Positions 51,484 to 59,821 of a stretch of DNA of 64,000 nucleotides are shown here, one piece after another. The stretch comes from DASTQL01 sp035462375. Lineage in GTDB: Bacteria; Actinomycetota; Actinomycetes; Jiangellales; Jiangellaceae. Each line of letters begins with the position of its first letter. Position 1 is the first letter of the stretch. Location of the stretch: contig DATHUJ010000178.1 of assembly GCA_035462375.1 (NCBI GenBank), positions 7,536-71,535 of the forward strand, given 5' to 3'. The position numbers and the translations under genes were made by a program. A model generated the notes under the pieces. It ran no database searches and had not been told where the DNA came from. It worked only from the letters and a program-made list of their open reading frames with translations.

Positions 51484-51503
51484 ACACCAGTGTCGCCAAT
51501 TTA
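51484..51503 (-). promoter_or_regulatory. suf operon promoter and candidate SufR operator
   Basis: On the minus strand a TAAATT -10-like box (51498-51503) is followed by the inverted repeat ACAC-TG-GTGT (51484-51493), ending two bases before the sufR GTG. The repeat lies between -10 and start codon, suitable for autorepression. Confidence 0.5.
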
Positions 51504-51951
51504 GTCGTGGACCACAACCGAGACCCTGTGACCTACGTCACTGCCGGGTCCGCCGGGCCAGGCGACATGACCTCCGGCCTCGTGATCGCGAGCCGCGGAC
51601 CCGTCCATGAGATCCGGCCACACCCGGTCCACCGCAACGTCGGCGGCTGCCGAGGCGCCCGGCGATCTTGAGACGCTGACGCAGCGATGGACCCAGCAAC
51701 GTCACATGACCACGGGCCGCGCGCGGGGTCGCCGAGGACGTCGCGCAGCCCCAACACCGTCGGGGTGGCTGCGGCGGAGGTGGCCGAGGCCTAGGGAGTC
51801 GTGCCCGTAGAGGGCGATCCGCGGCCGGCGGACGGGCTGGCCCGTGCCGGTGCTGGGGCTCGTCGTGCTCACGATGGCTGTGCGACAGCCATGGCACAGC
51901 CGTAAGAGCCCGATGAGAGGCCCCTCACGGCGCTGCGCGACACTCGGGGGC
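51504..51951. other. Intergenic region between sufR and ABC transporter genes
   Basis: No convincing gene is seen here: open frames on both strands are short and have the composition of random GC-rich sequence. Two inverted repeats stand out: ATGGCTGT-GCG-ACAGCCAT at 51874-51892 and the near-palindrome TGAGAGGCCCCTCA at 51914-51927, the latter 24 bp before the ABC ATPase start. One or both may be operators. Confidence 0.5.
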
Positions 51952-52890
51952 GTGGTCGTCGACGCGGAGGGGCCGGTCATCGAGGTCGACGGCCTGGTGA
52001 AGCGCTACGGCAGCACGGTCGCCGCCGACGGGCTGTCCTTCACCGTCCCGGGTGGGACGGTGACGGCCCTCCTCGGCCCGAACGGCGCGGGCAAGACGAC
52101 CACCGTCGAGGTATGCGAGGGGTACCGGCGTGCCGACGCCGGCCGGGTCCGCGTGCTGGGGCTCGACCCGGCCCGGGACGGCCACGCCCTGCGGCCGCGG
52201 GTGGGCGTGATGCTCCAGGAGGGCGCCGGGCTGCCCCCCTCGGCGCGGCCGGTGGAGCTCGTCACGCACCTGGCCCGCCTGCACGCCCGGCCGCTGCCGG
52301 TGGAACCGCTGGTCGAGCGGCTCGGACTTGCGGCCACCCGTCGTACGGCGGTGCGCCGACTCTCCGGCGGGCAGCGGCAGCGGCTGGCCCTGGCTCTGGC
52401 GGTGGTCGGCCGTCCCGAGCTGGTCGTCCTCGACGAGCCGACCGCGGGCCTCGACCCCCAGGCCCGGCGGGCGACCTGGGAGCTGGTGTCGGACCTGCAG
52501 CGGGACGGCGTCACGGTGCTCCTGACCACCCACCTCATGGACGAGGCCGAACAGCTGGCCGACGAGGTCGTCATCGTCGACCGGGGCCGGGTGGTCGCCC
52601 GGGGGACGCCGGCGACCCTCACGGCCGGTGGCGGCGACGGGACCGTGCAGTTCTCCGCCCCGCCCCGACTGGACACCGCGTCGCTGCGGGCGGCTCTGCC
52701 GGAGCACGCCCAGATCCAGGAGACCGCCCCCGGCCGGTACCGGGTGTCCGGCCGGGTCGACCCGCAGCTGCTCGCCACGGTGACCGCGTGGTGCGCCACG
52801 CATGGCGTGCTGCCCCAGGGACTGGCCGTGGGCCGGCGGTCGCTCGAGGACGTCTTCCTCGATCTCACGGGCCGGGACCTCGGGCCGTGA
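51952..52890 (+). CDS. ABC transporter ATP-binding protein
   Basis: 312 residues. Walker A LLGPNGAGKTTTVE near 43-56, signature RRLSGGQRQRLALALAVV, Walker B LVVLDEPTAGLDPQA and the His switch TTHLMDEAEQL. DRA-type exporter ATPase with an extra C-terminal domain. The GTG at 51952 is preferred because the ABC fold starts at VIEVDGLVKRYG. Substrate unknown. An ABC pair beside suf and ctaA/ctaB is a conserved actinobacterial arrangement. Confidence 0.9.
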   Translation: MVVDAEGPVIEVDGLVKRYGSTVAADGLSFTVPGGTVTALLGPNGAGKTTTVEVCEGYRRADAGRVRVLGLDPARDGHALRPRVGVMLQEGAGLPPSARPVELVTHLARLHARPLPVEPLVERLGLAATRRTAVRRLSGGQRQRLALALAVVGRPELVVLDEPTAGLDPQARRATWELVSDLQRDGVTVLLTTHLMDEAEQLADEVVIVDRGRVVARGTPATLTAGGGDGTVQFSAPPRLDTASLRAALPEHAQIQETAPGRYRVSGRVDPQLLATVTAWCATHGVLPQGLAVGRRSLEDVFLDLTGRDLGP

Positions 52891-53654
52891 CGGCCGGGAC
52901 GTTCGCTCCCCGACCGGGCGCCGCCCCGCTGGGTCGCATGGTGGCCGCCCAGGCCGCCTTCGAGCTGCGGCTGCTCCTGCGCAACGGCGAGCAGCTGCTC
53001 CTCACGCTCGTCATCCCCGTCCTGGTGCTCGTCGGACTGACCGCCGTCCCGGTGGTCGATCTCGGCGACGGGTCGGCCGTGGACACGCTGGTCCCCGGTG
53101 TCCTCGCGCTCTCGGTCATGTCCACGGCCTTCACGTCGCTGGCCATCTCGACGGGGTTCGAGCGCCGGTACGGCGTGCTCAAGCGCCTCGCCGTCTCGCC
53201 GCTGCCGCGCGGCGGCCTGCTCGCCGCGAAGGCCGTCACCGTGCTCGCCGTCGAGCTGGTGCAGGTGCTGCTCATCGGTGGCCTCGGCCTGGCCCTGGGG
53301 TGGAGCCCGCAGGGCGCCCCGGCGGCGGCACTCCTCCTGGTGCTCGCCGGCACGACGGCCTTCGCGGCCCTGGCGCTGCTCATGGCCGGCACGCTCCCGG
53401 CGGAGGCGACCCTGGCCGCGGCCAACCTGGTCTACGTCCTCCTGCTCCTCGGTGGCGCCGTCGTACTCCCCCTGGACCGCTACCCGGAGCCCCTGCATGC
53501 GCTGATCGGCACCACCCCGGCCGGCGCCTTGGCCGAGGGCTTGCGGGCCGTCCTGGAGCGGGGGGAACCGATGCCCTGGGCCGCCGTCGCGGTCCTGCTG
53601 GCGTGGGCCGTCGCCTGCGGAGCGGCGGCCGCTCGGTGGTTCCGCTGGGAGTAA
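52887..53654 (+). CDS. ABC-2 type transporter permease
   Basis: 255 residues, six hydrophobic segments of the ABC-2 fold, with VPGVLALSVMSTAFTSLAIS near 70-90 and a GVLKRLAVSPLPRGGLLAAK cytoplasmic loop. The GTG overlaps the ATPase stop as GTGA. It forms an exporter with the preceding ATPase. Cargo unknown. Confidence 0.9.
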   Translation: MTAGTFAPRPGAAPLGRMVAAQAAFELRLLLRNGEQLLLTLVIPVLVLVGLTAVPVVDLGDGSAVDTLVPGVLALSVMSTAFTSLAISTGFERRYGVLKRLAVSPLPRGGLLAAKAVTVLAVELVQVLLIGGLGLALGWSPQGAPAAALLLVLAGTTAFAALALLMAGTLPAEATLAAANLVYVLLLLGGAVVLPLDRYPEPLHALIGTTPAGALAEGLRAVLERGEPMPWAAVAVLLAWAVACGAAAARWFRWE

Positions 53655-53727
53655 GTGCATCCGTCCGGGCCCAGGTGGCCGAAGAAAGGACGACAGGCAC
53701 CACCGAGCACCACCACCTGGAGGAACC

Positions 53728-54546
53728 ATGCGACCCCGACTCCTCGCCGCCGGCACCGCCGCCGGCCTGCTCGCCGCCGGCGCGCTGGCCGTACCGGCCC
53801 AGGCCCAGGACGGAGCCCAGCTCTCCGTGCTGCACGGCGTCCCCGGCCTGACCGTCGACGTGTACGTCAACGGCGAGCGGACGCTCGACGACTTCGAGCC
53901 CGGCGACCTGGCCGGACCGCTCGAGCTGCCCGCCGGCACGTACAGCGTCGCCATCACGGCGGCGGACGCTGCCGACGACAGCGAGCCGGCCATCGGGCCC
54001 GTCGACCTCCCGCTCGAGGCCGGCGTCAACTACACCGCCGTGGCCCACCTGGACGAGTCCGGGGCCCCGACGGCCAACCTGTTCACCAACGACACGTCGC
54101 CCACCGCAGCCGGTGAGGGTCGTCTCACGGTCCGGCACACCGCCGCCGCCCCGGCCGTCGACGTGCTCGCCGGTGGCAGCGCGGTGATCTCCGGCCTGGC
54201 GAACCCCGACGAGGAGGTGCTCGACCTCCCGGCCGGCACCGTCTCCGCCGCCGTCGCGGCCGCCGGCACCACCGAGCCGGTGCTCGGCCCGGCAGACGTC
54301 CCCGTCACCGAGGGCGTCAACACGATCGTCTACGCGTGGGGCAGCCTCGAGGACGACAACCTCGCCCTGGCGACCCAGACGATCGAGGGCCTGCACTCCT
54401 CGCCCGAGGGTGTGCCGGCCGGCGAAGCAGGCCTGGCGGCCCCCGGGGCCCCCACCGGCCTGATCGCGCTCGCCGGGCTCGGCCTGGTCGGCGCCGCGTT
54501 CCTCGCGCGCCGGGCCCAGGTCGTGCGCGCCTCCACCCGCCGGTGA
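53728..54546 (+). CDS. DUF4397 surface protein with signal peptide and C-terminal anchor
   Basis: 272 residues. A signal peptide (MRPRLLAAGTAAGLLAAGAL, cleavage after AQA near 28) is followed by two DUF4397 repeats, each with a VxHxxPGLTVDVYVNGE-like strand pattern (around 30-130 and 130-225). The C-terminal hydrophobic helix ALAGLGLVGAAFLARRA has a basic tail, like a cell-surface anchor. A clear LPxTG sorting motif is not seen. Strong GGAGGAACC ribosome binding site. The sortase gene 116 bp downstream may anchor it. Confidence 0.85.
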   Translation: MRPRLLAAGTAAGLLAAGALAVPAQAQDGAQLSVLHGVPGLTVDVYVNGERTLDDFEPGDLAGPLELPAGTYSVAITAADAADDSEPAIGPVDLPLEAGVNYTAVAHLDESGAPTANLFTNDTSPTAAGEGRLTVRHTAAAPAVDVLAGGSAVISGLANPDEEVLDLPAGTVSAAVAAAGTTEPVLGPADVPVTEGVNTIVYAWGSLEDDNLALATQTIEGLHSSPEGVPAGEAGLAAPGAPTGLIALAGLGLVGAAFLARRAQVVRASTRR

Positions 54547-54662
54547 GCTGACGGCTCACCCCGGAACCGGGGCCGCGGGGCACCGTCGTACCGTCACCCG
54601 GCGGCGGTGCCCCGCTCCCCTTCGTCGGACACGATCCACACCCCGGACCCCTGGAGTCTTCC

Positions 54663-55379
54663 GTGACCCGCTCCCCCGCCCGACGGCTCCTCGTCCCGGC
54701 CGTGGTCGCCGCCGTCGCGCTGGCCGCCGTCGCGGCGCCGGTCGCGTGGGCCTTCTCCCAGCGGGGCGACGAGGTCGACGGGACCCTGGGGTCGGCGGCC
54801 GCGTCGGCTCCCAGGGTGGACGAGACCCCGCCGGCCCCGACCGTCCCGGTCCCGGCCGCCCCGCCCGTCCCGGACATCCCCGTCCGGGACGCCTCGCTGC
54901 AGGCCCTCGCCGCCCGCGCGGTCGTCCCCCCCGTACGGGTGGAGGTCCCGGCGGTCGGGATCACGGCGGAGGTCGACCAGGTCGGTGTCGCGGAGGACGG
55001 CCAGATGGACCTGCCGCCGGACCCGGACCGAGTCGGCTGGTACCGCTTCGGAGCGGCTCCCGGTGAGGACCAGGGCTCCGCCGTGCTCGCGGCCCACGTG
55101 GACTCCCGCCGGTACGGCCTCGGCCAGTTCTCCCGGCTACCGGAGTCCTCGCCCGGTGACCGGGTCGTCGTCGTGCTCGCCGACGGTAGGAGCGTCGAGC
55201 ACGAGGTCGTGGACGTCCGCTCGGAGAGCAAGGCGGCCGTCCAGCTCGACTCACTGTTCCGTCGGGAGGGGGAGCCGGCTCTCGTCCTCGTCACCTGCGG
55301 CGGCGTCTACGATGCGAGTGCCAGGAGCTACGAGGACAACGTCGTCGTCACCGCCGTCCCCGTCGGAGGGTCGCCGTGA
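54663..55379 (+). CDS. Class F sortase
   Basis: 238 residues. N-terminal transmembrane segment (LLVPAVVAAVALAAVAAPVAW), Pro-rich spacer, then sortase domain with catalytic His145 (LAAHVDSR), Cys212 (LVTCGGVYD) and Arg221 (ARSYEDNVVV). It attaches proteins to the cell wall or to each other. Start is a GTG. Coupled to the sigma factor downstream (GTGA). Confidence 0.9.
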   Translation: MTRSPARRLLVPAVVAAVALAAVAAPVAWAFSQRGDEVDGTLGSAAASAPRVDETPPAPTVPVPAAPPVPDIPVRDASLQALAARAVVPPVRVEVPAVGITAEVDQVGVAEDGQMDLPPDPDRVGWYRFGAAPGEDQGSAVLAAHVDSRRYGLGQFSRLPESSPGDRVVVVLADGRSVEHEVVDVRSESKAAVQLDSLFRREGEPALVLVTCGGVYDASARSYEDNVVVTAVPVGGSP

Positions 55380-56005
55380 CCGTCGGCGTGCTGGAGCAGC
55401 GTCGTGGGGAGCCGCGGGTGACCGGATCCGTCACGGGTCGTACAACGCCGCCCGGGACCAGGGACGACCGCGAGATCGCGGCCGGCTTCCGGGCGGGCGA
55501 CGAGGACTGCCTCGCGGAGGCCTACCGGCGGTGGTCCGGCCTGGTGTTCACGGTGGCGCTCCGCTCGCTCGGCGACCGTGGCGACGCGGAGGACGTCACC
55601 CAGCAGGTCTTCGTGGCTGCCTGGCGCGGACGTGCCAGGTTCGACCCTGCGGCCGCCGGGCTGCCCGCATGGCTGCTCGGCATCACCCGCCACAAGGTGG
55701 CCGACGTCCACGACCGGCGTCGCCGGGAACGGCGGTCGCTGGAGGCGGTCGCATCCGCCGCGCCGGTCGAGGACCGCACTCCGCCCGAGACCGAGGGCGT
55801 CGCCGAGCGCGTGCTCCTCGCCGACGAGATCGCCCGCCTGGGCGACCCGCAGCGCCGGATCATGGAGCTCGCCTTCTACGACGACCTGACCCACACGCAG
55901 ATCGCCAGCGTCCTCCGGCTCCCCCTGGGCACCGTGAAGAGCCACATCCGGCGCAGCCTCGCCCGCCTGCGGACGAGATTGGAGGTGGACGGTGCCGCAC
56001 TATGA
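55376..56005 (+). CDS. ECF-type sigma factor (SigK-like)
   Basis: 209 residues. Region 2 has YRRWSGLVFTVALRSLGDRGDAEDVTQQVFVAAW near 50-83, and region 4 has THTQIASVLRLPLGTVKSHIRRSLARLR near 172-199. The linker carries DVHDRRRRERR. The following gene encodes an RskA-like anti-sigma factor, so activity should respond to an envelope signal. Targets probably include the sortase/DUF4397 genes. Confidence 0.92.
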   Translation: MTVGVLEQRRGEPRVTGSVTGRTTPPGTRDDREIAAGFRAGDEDCLAEAYRRWSGLVFTVALRSLGDRGDAEDVTQQVFVAAWRGRARFDPAAAGLPAWLLGITRHKVADVHDRRRRERRSLEAVASAAPVEDRTPPETEGVAERVLLADEIARLGDPQRRIMELAFYDDLTHTQIASVLRLPLGTVKSHIRRSLARLRTRLEVDGAAL

Positions 56006-56783
56006 CCCCGACGTGCTCGCGCTGCGAGCGCTGGGTGAGGAGGTCGGGCCCCCGGATGCGGACGCCCACCTCGCCGAGTGTGCCCAGTGCCGGACCGAGC
56101 TCGAGAGCCTGCGCCACGTCGTCCGTACGGCCAGGTCCGGCAGCCCGGACGACGCGCCCCAGGCACCACCGGAGCACGTGTGGGAGGGCATCCGGACCGA
56201 GCTCGGCCTGACCACGCCCGCCGCCCCTGACGCACCGACGCCCGACGCGGGACCACCTGGTCCGGTCGTCCAGGATGCCGCGACGGACGAGCCCCCCGCT
56301 GACGAGCTCGGGGCTGCCCGGCACCGGCGGCTCCGGCGGGCCCGGACCGCGCCACTGCTCATGGCTGCCGCGGCGGCCGGGGCGGTCGTCGGCGGCCTGG
56401 GGGTGTGGGCGCTGACCGATGGCCCCGGCGTCGAGCCGGCCCCCGAGGTGGTCGCCAGCACCACCCTCGACCCCCTGCCCTCCTGGGACGTGCAGGGCAC
56501 GGCGTCGGTGGAGCTCGCCGCGGACGGGACGCGACTGCTGGTCGTGGAGGTCCCCGGCGCCGGGACCGGTGACGCCGACGGCTACCACGAGGTCTGGCTG
56601 CTGGACCCCGACGTGTCACAGCTGGTCAGCCTCGGGGTGCTGGAGGGCGAGAGCGGGACCTTCGCCATCCCCGCCGGTCTCGAGCTCGACGCGCTCCCCG
56701 TGGTGGACGTCTCGCTCGAGCCGTACGACGGCGACCCAACTCACTCCGGGGACAGCGTCGTGCGGGGCACCCTCCAGGGCTGA
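55992..56783 (+). CDS. RskA-like anti-sigma factor
   Basis: 263 residues. Zinc-binding anti-sigma motif His26-x3-Cys30-x2-Cys33 (HLAECAQC), one transmembrane helix near 122-140 (PLLMAAAAAGAVVGGLGVWAL) and an extracellular RskA domain with GYHEVWLLDPD and SVVRGTLQG. It holds the sigma factor at the membrane until released by proteolysis. Overlaps the sigma gene by 14 bases. GTG start. Confidence 0.92.
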   Translation: MPHYDPDVLALRALGEEVGPPDADAHLAECAQCRTELESLRHVVRTARSGSPDDAPQAPPEHVWEGIRTELGLTTPAAPDAPTPDAGPPGPVVQDAATDEPPADELGAARHRRLRRARTAPLLMAAAAAGAVVGGLGVWALTDGPGVEPAPEVVASTTLDPLPSWDVQGTASVELAADGTRLLVVEVPGAGTGDADGYHEVWLLDPDVSQLVSLGVLEGESGTFAIPAGLELDALPVVDVSLEPYDGDPTHSGDSVVRGTLQG

Positions 56784-56794
56784 CGACGCCCGCC

Positions 56795-56806
56795 TACCAT
56801 GACCTG
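56795..56806 (+). promoter_or_regulatory. Candidate leaderless promoter of COX15
   Basis: TACCAT followed by GACCTG and the ATG at 56807. No ribosome binding site precedes the start, consistent with a leaderless mRNA. Confidence 0.45.
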
Positions 56807-57790
56807 ATGACCGACGTGGCGAGGGTGTGGCGGCGCCTGCCCGACCCGTCGCCACGGACCCTGCGTCGCCTCGCCGTCGCCTCGCTGGTCTCTCAGGCGG
56901 GCATCGTGGTGACCGGGGGCGCGGTGCGGCTCAGCGGCTCTGGCCTCGGCTGCCCGACCTTCCCCCGCTGCACCGAGGACTCCCTGGTCAACACCCCCGA
57001 GCACGGCCTGCACGGCTACATCGAGTTCGGCAATCGGCTGCTGACCTTCGTCCTCGCGGCCATCGCTCTGGCGACGCTCGTCGCGGTCCTGCGCACGCTC
57101 GCCGGCCCGCGACCCCGCCGCGACCTCCTCCCGCTGGCGGTCGTGCTCCTGCTGGGCATCCCGGCCCAGGCGCTGATCGGCGGCATCACGGTGCTGACCC
57201 GGCTCAACCCGTGGGTCGTGATGCTCCACTTCATGTGCTCGGCGGTACTCGTGGGACTGGCCACCGCGCTCGTCCGGCGGGTGGGCGAGCCGGCCGTCGG
57301 ACCGGTGCGGCCGGTCGGGTCGCCGTGGCTGCGTCGGCTCGCCGGGCTGGTCCTGGTCATCACCTACGCCACCGTCTACGCGGGCACGGTCGTCACCGGG
57401 TCGGGCCCGCACGCCGGCGACCCCTCGTCGCCCAGGACGGGCCTGGACCTGGAGGCCGTGACCCAGGTCCACGCCGACCTCGTCTTCCTCCTCCTGGGGA
57501 CGACGATCGGCCTCTGGTTCGCCGCCCGGGCGCTGGGCTCGCCGGGTCGTACTGCGCGGGCCGCCGGCACGCTGCTCGCGCTGGAGCTGGCGCAGGGGCT
57601 GATCGGCTACACCCAGGTCCTCACCGGGGTCCCCGCGCTCCTGGTGGGCCTGCACATGCTGGGCGCGACGCTGCTCGTCATGGCCGCCGTCGACGCCTGG
57701 CTCTCCACCCGTACCTTCGAGGCCCCGACCGGTCGACCGACGGGCGAGCCGACCCGGACCACGCTCCCAGCCGCCCGGACCGCGGTCTGA
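56807..57790 (+). CDS. ctaA: Heme A synthase (COX15/CtaA)
   Basis: 327 residues, eight membrane spans. The Cys49/Cys55 pair (GCPTFPRC), HGYIEFGNR in TM2 and further His near MLHFMCSA and QVHADLVFL are the heme ligands/electron-transfer residues. It oxidises heme O to heme A for cytochrome oxidase. Heme O synthase is encoded nearby in opposite orientation. Confidence 0.95.
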   Translation: MTDVARVWRRLPDPSPRTLRRLAVASLVSQAGIVVTGGAVRLSGSGLGCPTFPRCTEDSLVNTPEHGLHGYIEFGNRLLTFVLAAIALATLVAVLRTLAGPRPRRDLLPLAVVLLLGIPAQALIGGITVLTRLNPWVVMLHFMCSAVLVGLATALVRRVGEPAVGPVRPVGSPWLRRLAGLVLVITYATVYAGTVVTGSGPHAGDPSSPRTGLDLEAVTQVHADLVFLLLGTTIGLWFAARALGSPGRTARAAGTLLALELAQGLIGYTQVLTGVPALLVGLHMLGATLLVMAAVDAWLSTRTFEAPTGRPTGEPTRTTLPAARTAV

Positions 57791-57801
57791 GGAGTCCCGG
57801 G

Positions 57802-57828
57802 GCGCCGGCTACCCATCGGTAGGGGCGC
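57802..57828. terminator. Bidirectional hairpin terminator candidate
   Basis: CTACC-CATC-GGTAG forms an inner stem, with outer arms GCGCC and GGCGC, located 11 bp after the COX15 stop in the gap between convergent genes. Confidence 0.55.
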
Positions 57829-57848
57829 GTGCCGCGGCAAGTGGGCAC

Positions 57849-57894
57849 GCAGCCGGGTGCATTCACCTGGCTCGGCACCCATTTGCGCGGCTGC
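57849..57894. repeat. Two-step inverted repeat
   Basis: Outer arms GCAGCC (57849-57854) and GGCTGC (57889-57894), inner arms GGGTGC (57855-57860) and GCACCC (57875-57880). It lies in the same convergent gap, between the terminator and the end of the membrane-protein gene. Confidence 0.5.
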
Positions 57895-57919
57895 CGTGAT
57901 CAGTGCGGGGGGCCACCGG

Positions 57920-58576
57920 TCACAGGGAGGCGGTCATTCGGCGCCAGGCGGGGAGCCCGGTGCGCATCACCGTGGTCACCTGCCGGTCGTCGGGCTCCAC
58001 GAGGCGCACCCGCGCCAGGGCGGCAGCAGCCCGACCCGCGTCCCCGGCGGGCACGACGACGTCGCCCCAGGCACCGTCGGGCCCGACGACGACCAGTCGC
58101 GCCCAGCGGTCGCCGAGGCCGACGAGGTAACCGTCGACCTCCTGGGTCGGACCCGCGCCGTGGGCCGCGGCGAACGCCCTCACCCGCCGGGCGGCACGCA
58201 CCGAAGCCGGGTCCGGGCCGGATCCCCGCCCGCGCAGGCCCTCGAGGGCCCCGATGGCGCCGACCAGCAACAGGACCGCCCCCGACACCAGCGCCACGGT
58301 CGCACCGCCGAGCACGCCGGTCGCGACTCCGAGCAGGCCGCCGACGACCGGCCCGGGCCACCACACGGCGGCCGGCTGCGGTGCGCCGGACGGGTACGCG
58401 AGGTCGGCGACCCCCGGCCGCTCGGCGCGGAGGAGGACCGCGTCGGCCGCCACGAGGACCAGTCCGACGCACGCCAGCGTCGTCACCGGCGCCACCGGGC
58501 CCGACGCCGTGGCCCAGCCCGTGGCCCCGACGAGGAGGAGCAGACCGAGCCAGCTCAGGCTTCGGTCGGGACCCAT
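57920..58576 (-). CDS. Conserved hypothetical membrane protein
   Basis: 218 residues. Four hydrophobic segments fill residues 8-110 (LGLLLLVGATGWA, ACVGLVLVAADAVLL, GPVVGGLLGVATGVLGG, VALVSGAVLLLVGAI). A soluble domain of about 100 residues follows, with RVRAFAAAHG, EVDGYLVGLGDRWARLVVVG and RVRLVEPDDRQVTTV. No function is known. It directly follows ctaB on the same strand (23-bp gap), which suggests a role linked to heme or the membrane. Confidence 0.75.
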   Translation of the reverse strand: MGPDRSLSWLGLLLLVGATGWATASGPVAPVTTLACVGLVLVAADAVLLRAERPGVADLAYPSGAPQPAAVWWPGPVVGGLLGVATGVLGGATVALVSGAVLLLVGAIGALEGLRGRGSGPDPASVRAARRVRAFAAAHGAGPTQEVDGYLVGLGDRWARLVVVGPDGAWGDVVVPAGDAGRAAAALARVRLVEPDDRQVTTVMRTGLPAWRRMTASL

Positions 58577-58599
58577 GTGGCGCAGCGTAGCGATCGGGG

Positions 58600-59637
58600 T
58601 CAGCCGAGCAGGAGCACGTCGAGCACCACGCCGAGGAACACCACGGTCAGGTAGGTGATCGACCCGTGGAAGAGCCGCATCGGGGCGAGCGCAGTGCCCC
58701 CGGCACCACGACGCGCCCGCGCCAGCAGGCGGTGCGCCTCGACGAGGAACCACCCGCCGGCCACGGTGGCCACGGCCGGGTAGAGCCAGCCGGTACCGGC
58801 GACCGGCCAGAGCGCGAGGGACGCCGCGACCATCGCCCAGGAGTACGCGACGATCTGCCCGGCCACGGCCACGTCCCCCGCCACCACCGGGAGCATCGGC
58901 ACACCGGCCCGCGCGTAGTCGGCCCGGAACCGCATGGCCAGCGGCCAGTAGTGCGGTGGCGTCCAGAAGAACACGACCAGGAAGAGGACGACCGGCGGCC
59001 AGCCCAGGCTGCCGGTGACCGCCGCCCAGCCGATCAGCGTGGGCATGCACCCGGCGATGCCGCCCCAGACGATGTTCTGCGGGGTCCGCCGCTTGAGCAG
59101 GACGGTGTAGACGAGGAGGTAGAACGCGTTGGCGGCCACGGTGAGGGCAGCGGCCAGCGGGTTGACCCACGCGAGCATGACCGCCACGGCGGCTACCAGC
59201 AGCGCCACGCCGTAGGCGAACGCGCTGCGCGGCGAGACCACCGTGCTGGGGAGCGGCCGGTGGCTGGTGCGGTGCATGAGCGCGTCGATGTCACGCTCCA
59301 GCACCTGGTTGACGGCGTGCGCGCTCCCGGCGGCCAGCGTCCCCCCGGCCAGCGTCGCGGCCACCAGCCCCAGCGGGGGGATGCCCCGCTGTGCGAGCAC
59401 CATGGCCGGCACGGTCGTGACCAGCAGGAGCTCGATGATGCGCGGCTTGGTGAGCGCGACGTAGGCCGCCACCGTCGAGCGCCAACCACGAGCCGCCCCG
59501 CTCCGAGCTGTGGCCCGTCCTGGGGGCCGCCCCGTCGCCCGGCCCGCAGCCGTACGGGGGTCGACTGCCGTCAACGGGCACCTCGGGGGTCGGGAACGGC
59601 GCGACTGGCGTGCCGAGGCACGTCGCTGCGAGGACAA
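58600..59637 (-). CDS. ctaB: Protoheme IX farnesyltransferase (heme O synthase)
   Basis: 345 residues from the TTG at 59637. UbiA-type prenyltransferase motifs are visible: NQVLERDIDALMHRTSHRPLP with the first Asp-rich site, and MRFRADYARAGVPMLP with the second. About nine membrane spans. It attaches farnesyl to heme B. The start is uncertain: TTG follows a TAGACT box by 5 nt, fitting a leaderless mRNA, while GTG at 59472 would begin at VAAYVALTKPRI, closer to the usual length. No other start lies between. Confidence 0.88.
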   Translation of the reverse strand: MSSQRRASARQSRRSRPPRCPLTAVDPRTAAGRATGRPPGRATARSGAARGWRSTVAAYVALTKPRIIELLLVTTVPAMVLAQRGIPPLGLVAATLAGGTLAAGSAHAVNQVLERDIDALMHRTSHRPLPSTVVSPRSAFAYGVALLVAAVAVMLAWVNPLAAALTVAANAFYLLVYTVLLKRRTPQNIVWGGIAGCMPTLIGWAAVTGSLGWPPVVLFLVVFFWTPPHYWPLAMRFRADYARAGVPMLPVVAGDVAVAGQIVAYSWAMVAASLALWPVAGTGWLYPAVATVAGGWFLVEAHRLLARARRGAGGTALAPMRLFHGSITYLTVVFLGVVLDVLLLG

Positions 59638-59648
59638 CCGGGAGTCTA
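59638..59648 (-). promoter_or_regulatory. Candidate promoter of ctaB
   Basis: Minus strand TAGACT, CCCGG, TTG. The box supports the TTG at 59637 as a near-leaderless start. On the plus strand of the same gap, TAGGCT near 59704 may serve tkt. Confidence 0.4.
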
Positions 59649-59821
59649 GCGACGGGCGCCGTCGACGGGCGGACGTGGGCAGGTGCCGTGACCGCCGTCA
59701 CGGGTAGGCTCGCCCCACGGCGGTGATCACCCGGTTCCCGGGCCGGAACGACGGGTACGTCACGGCTAGCGCGCCCGCCGCGCCCGACAGGGCCGCGAAA
59801 CCTCCGGGAAGGACTCGACAG

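Noticed and set aside
51538..51897. Minus-strand open frame between sufR and the ABC genes
   Set aside because: Arg/Pro/His-rich composition typical of random frames in very GC-rich DNA, no family features and no ribosome binding site.
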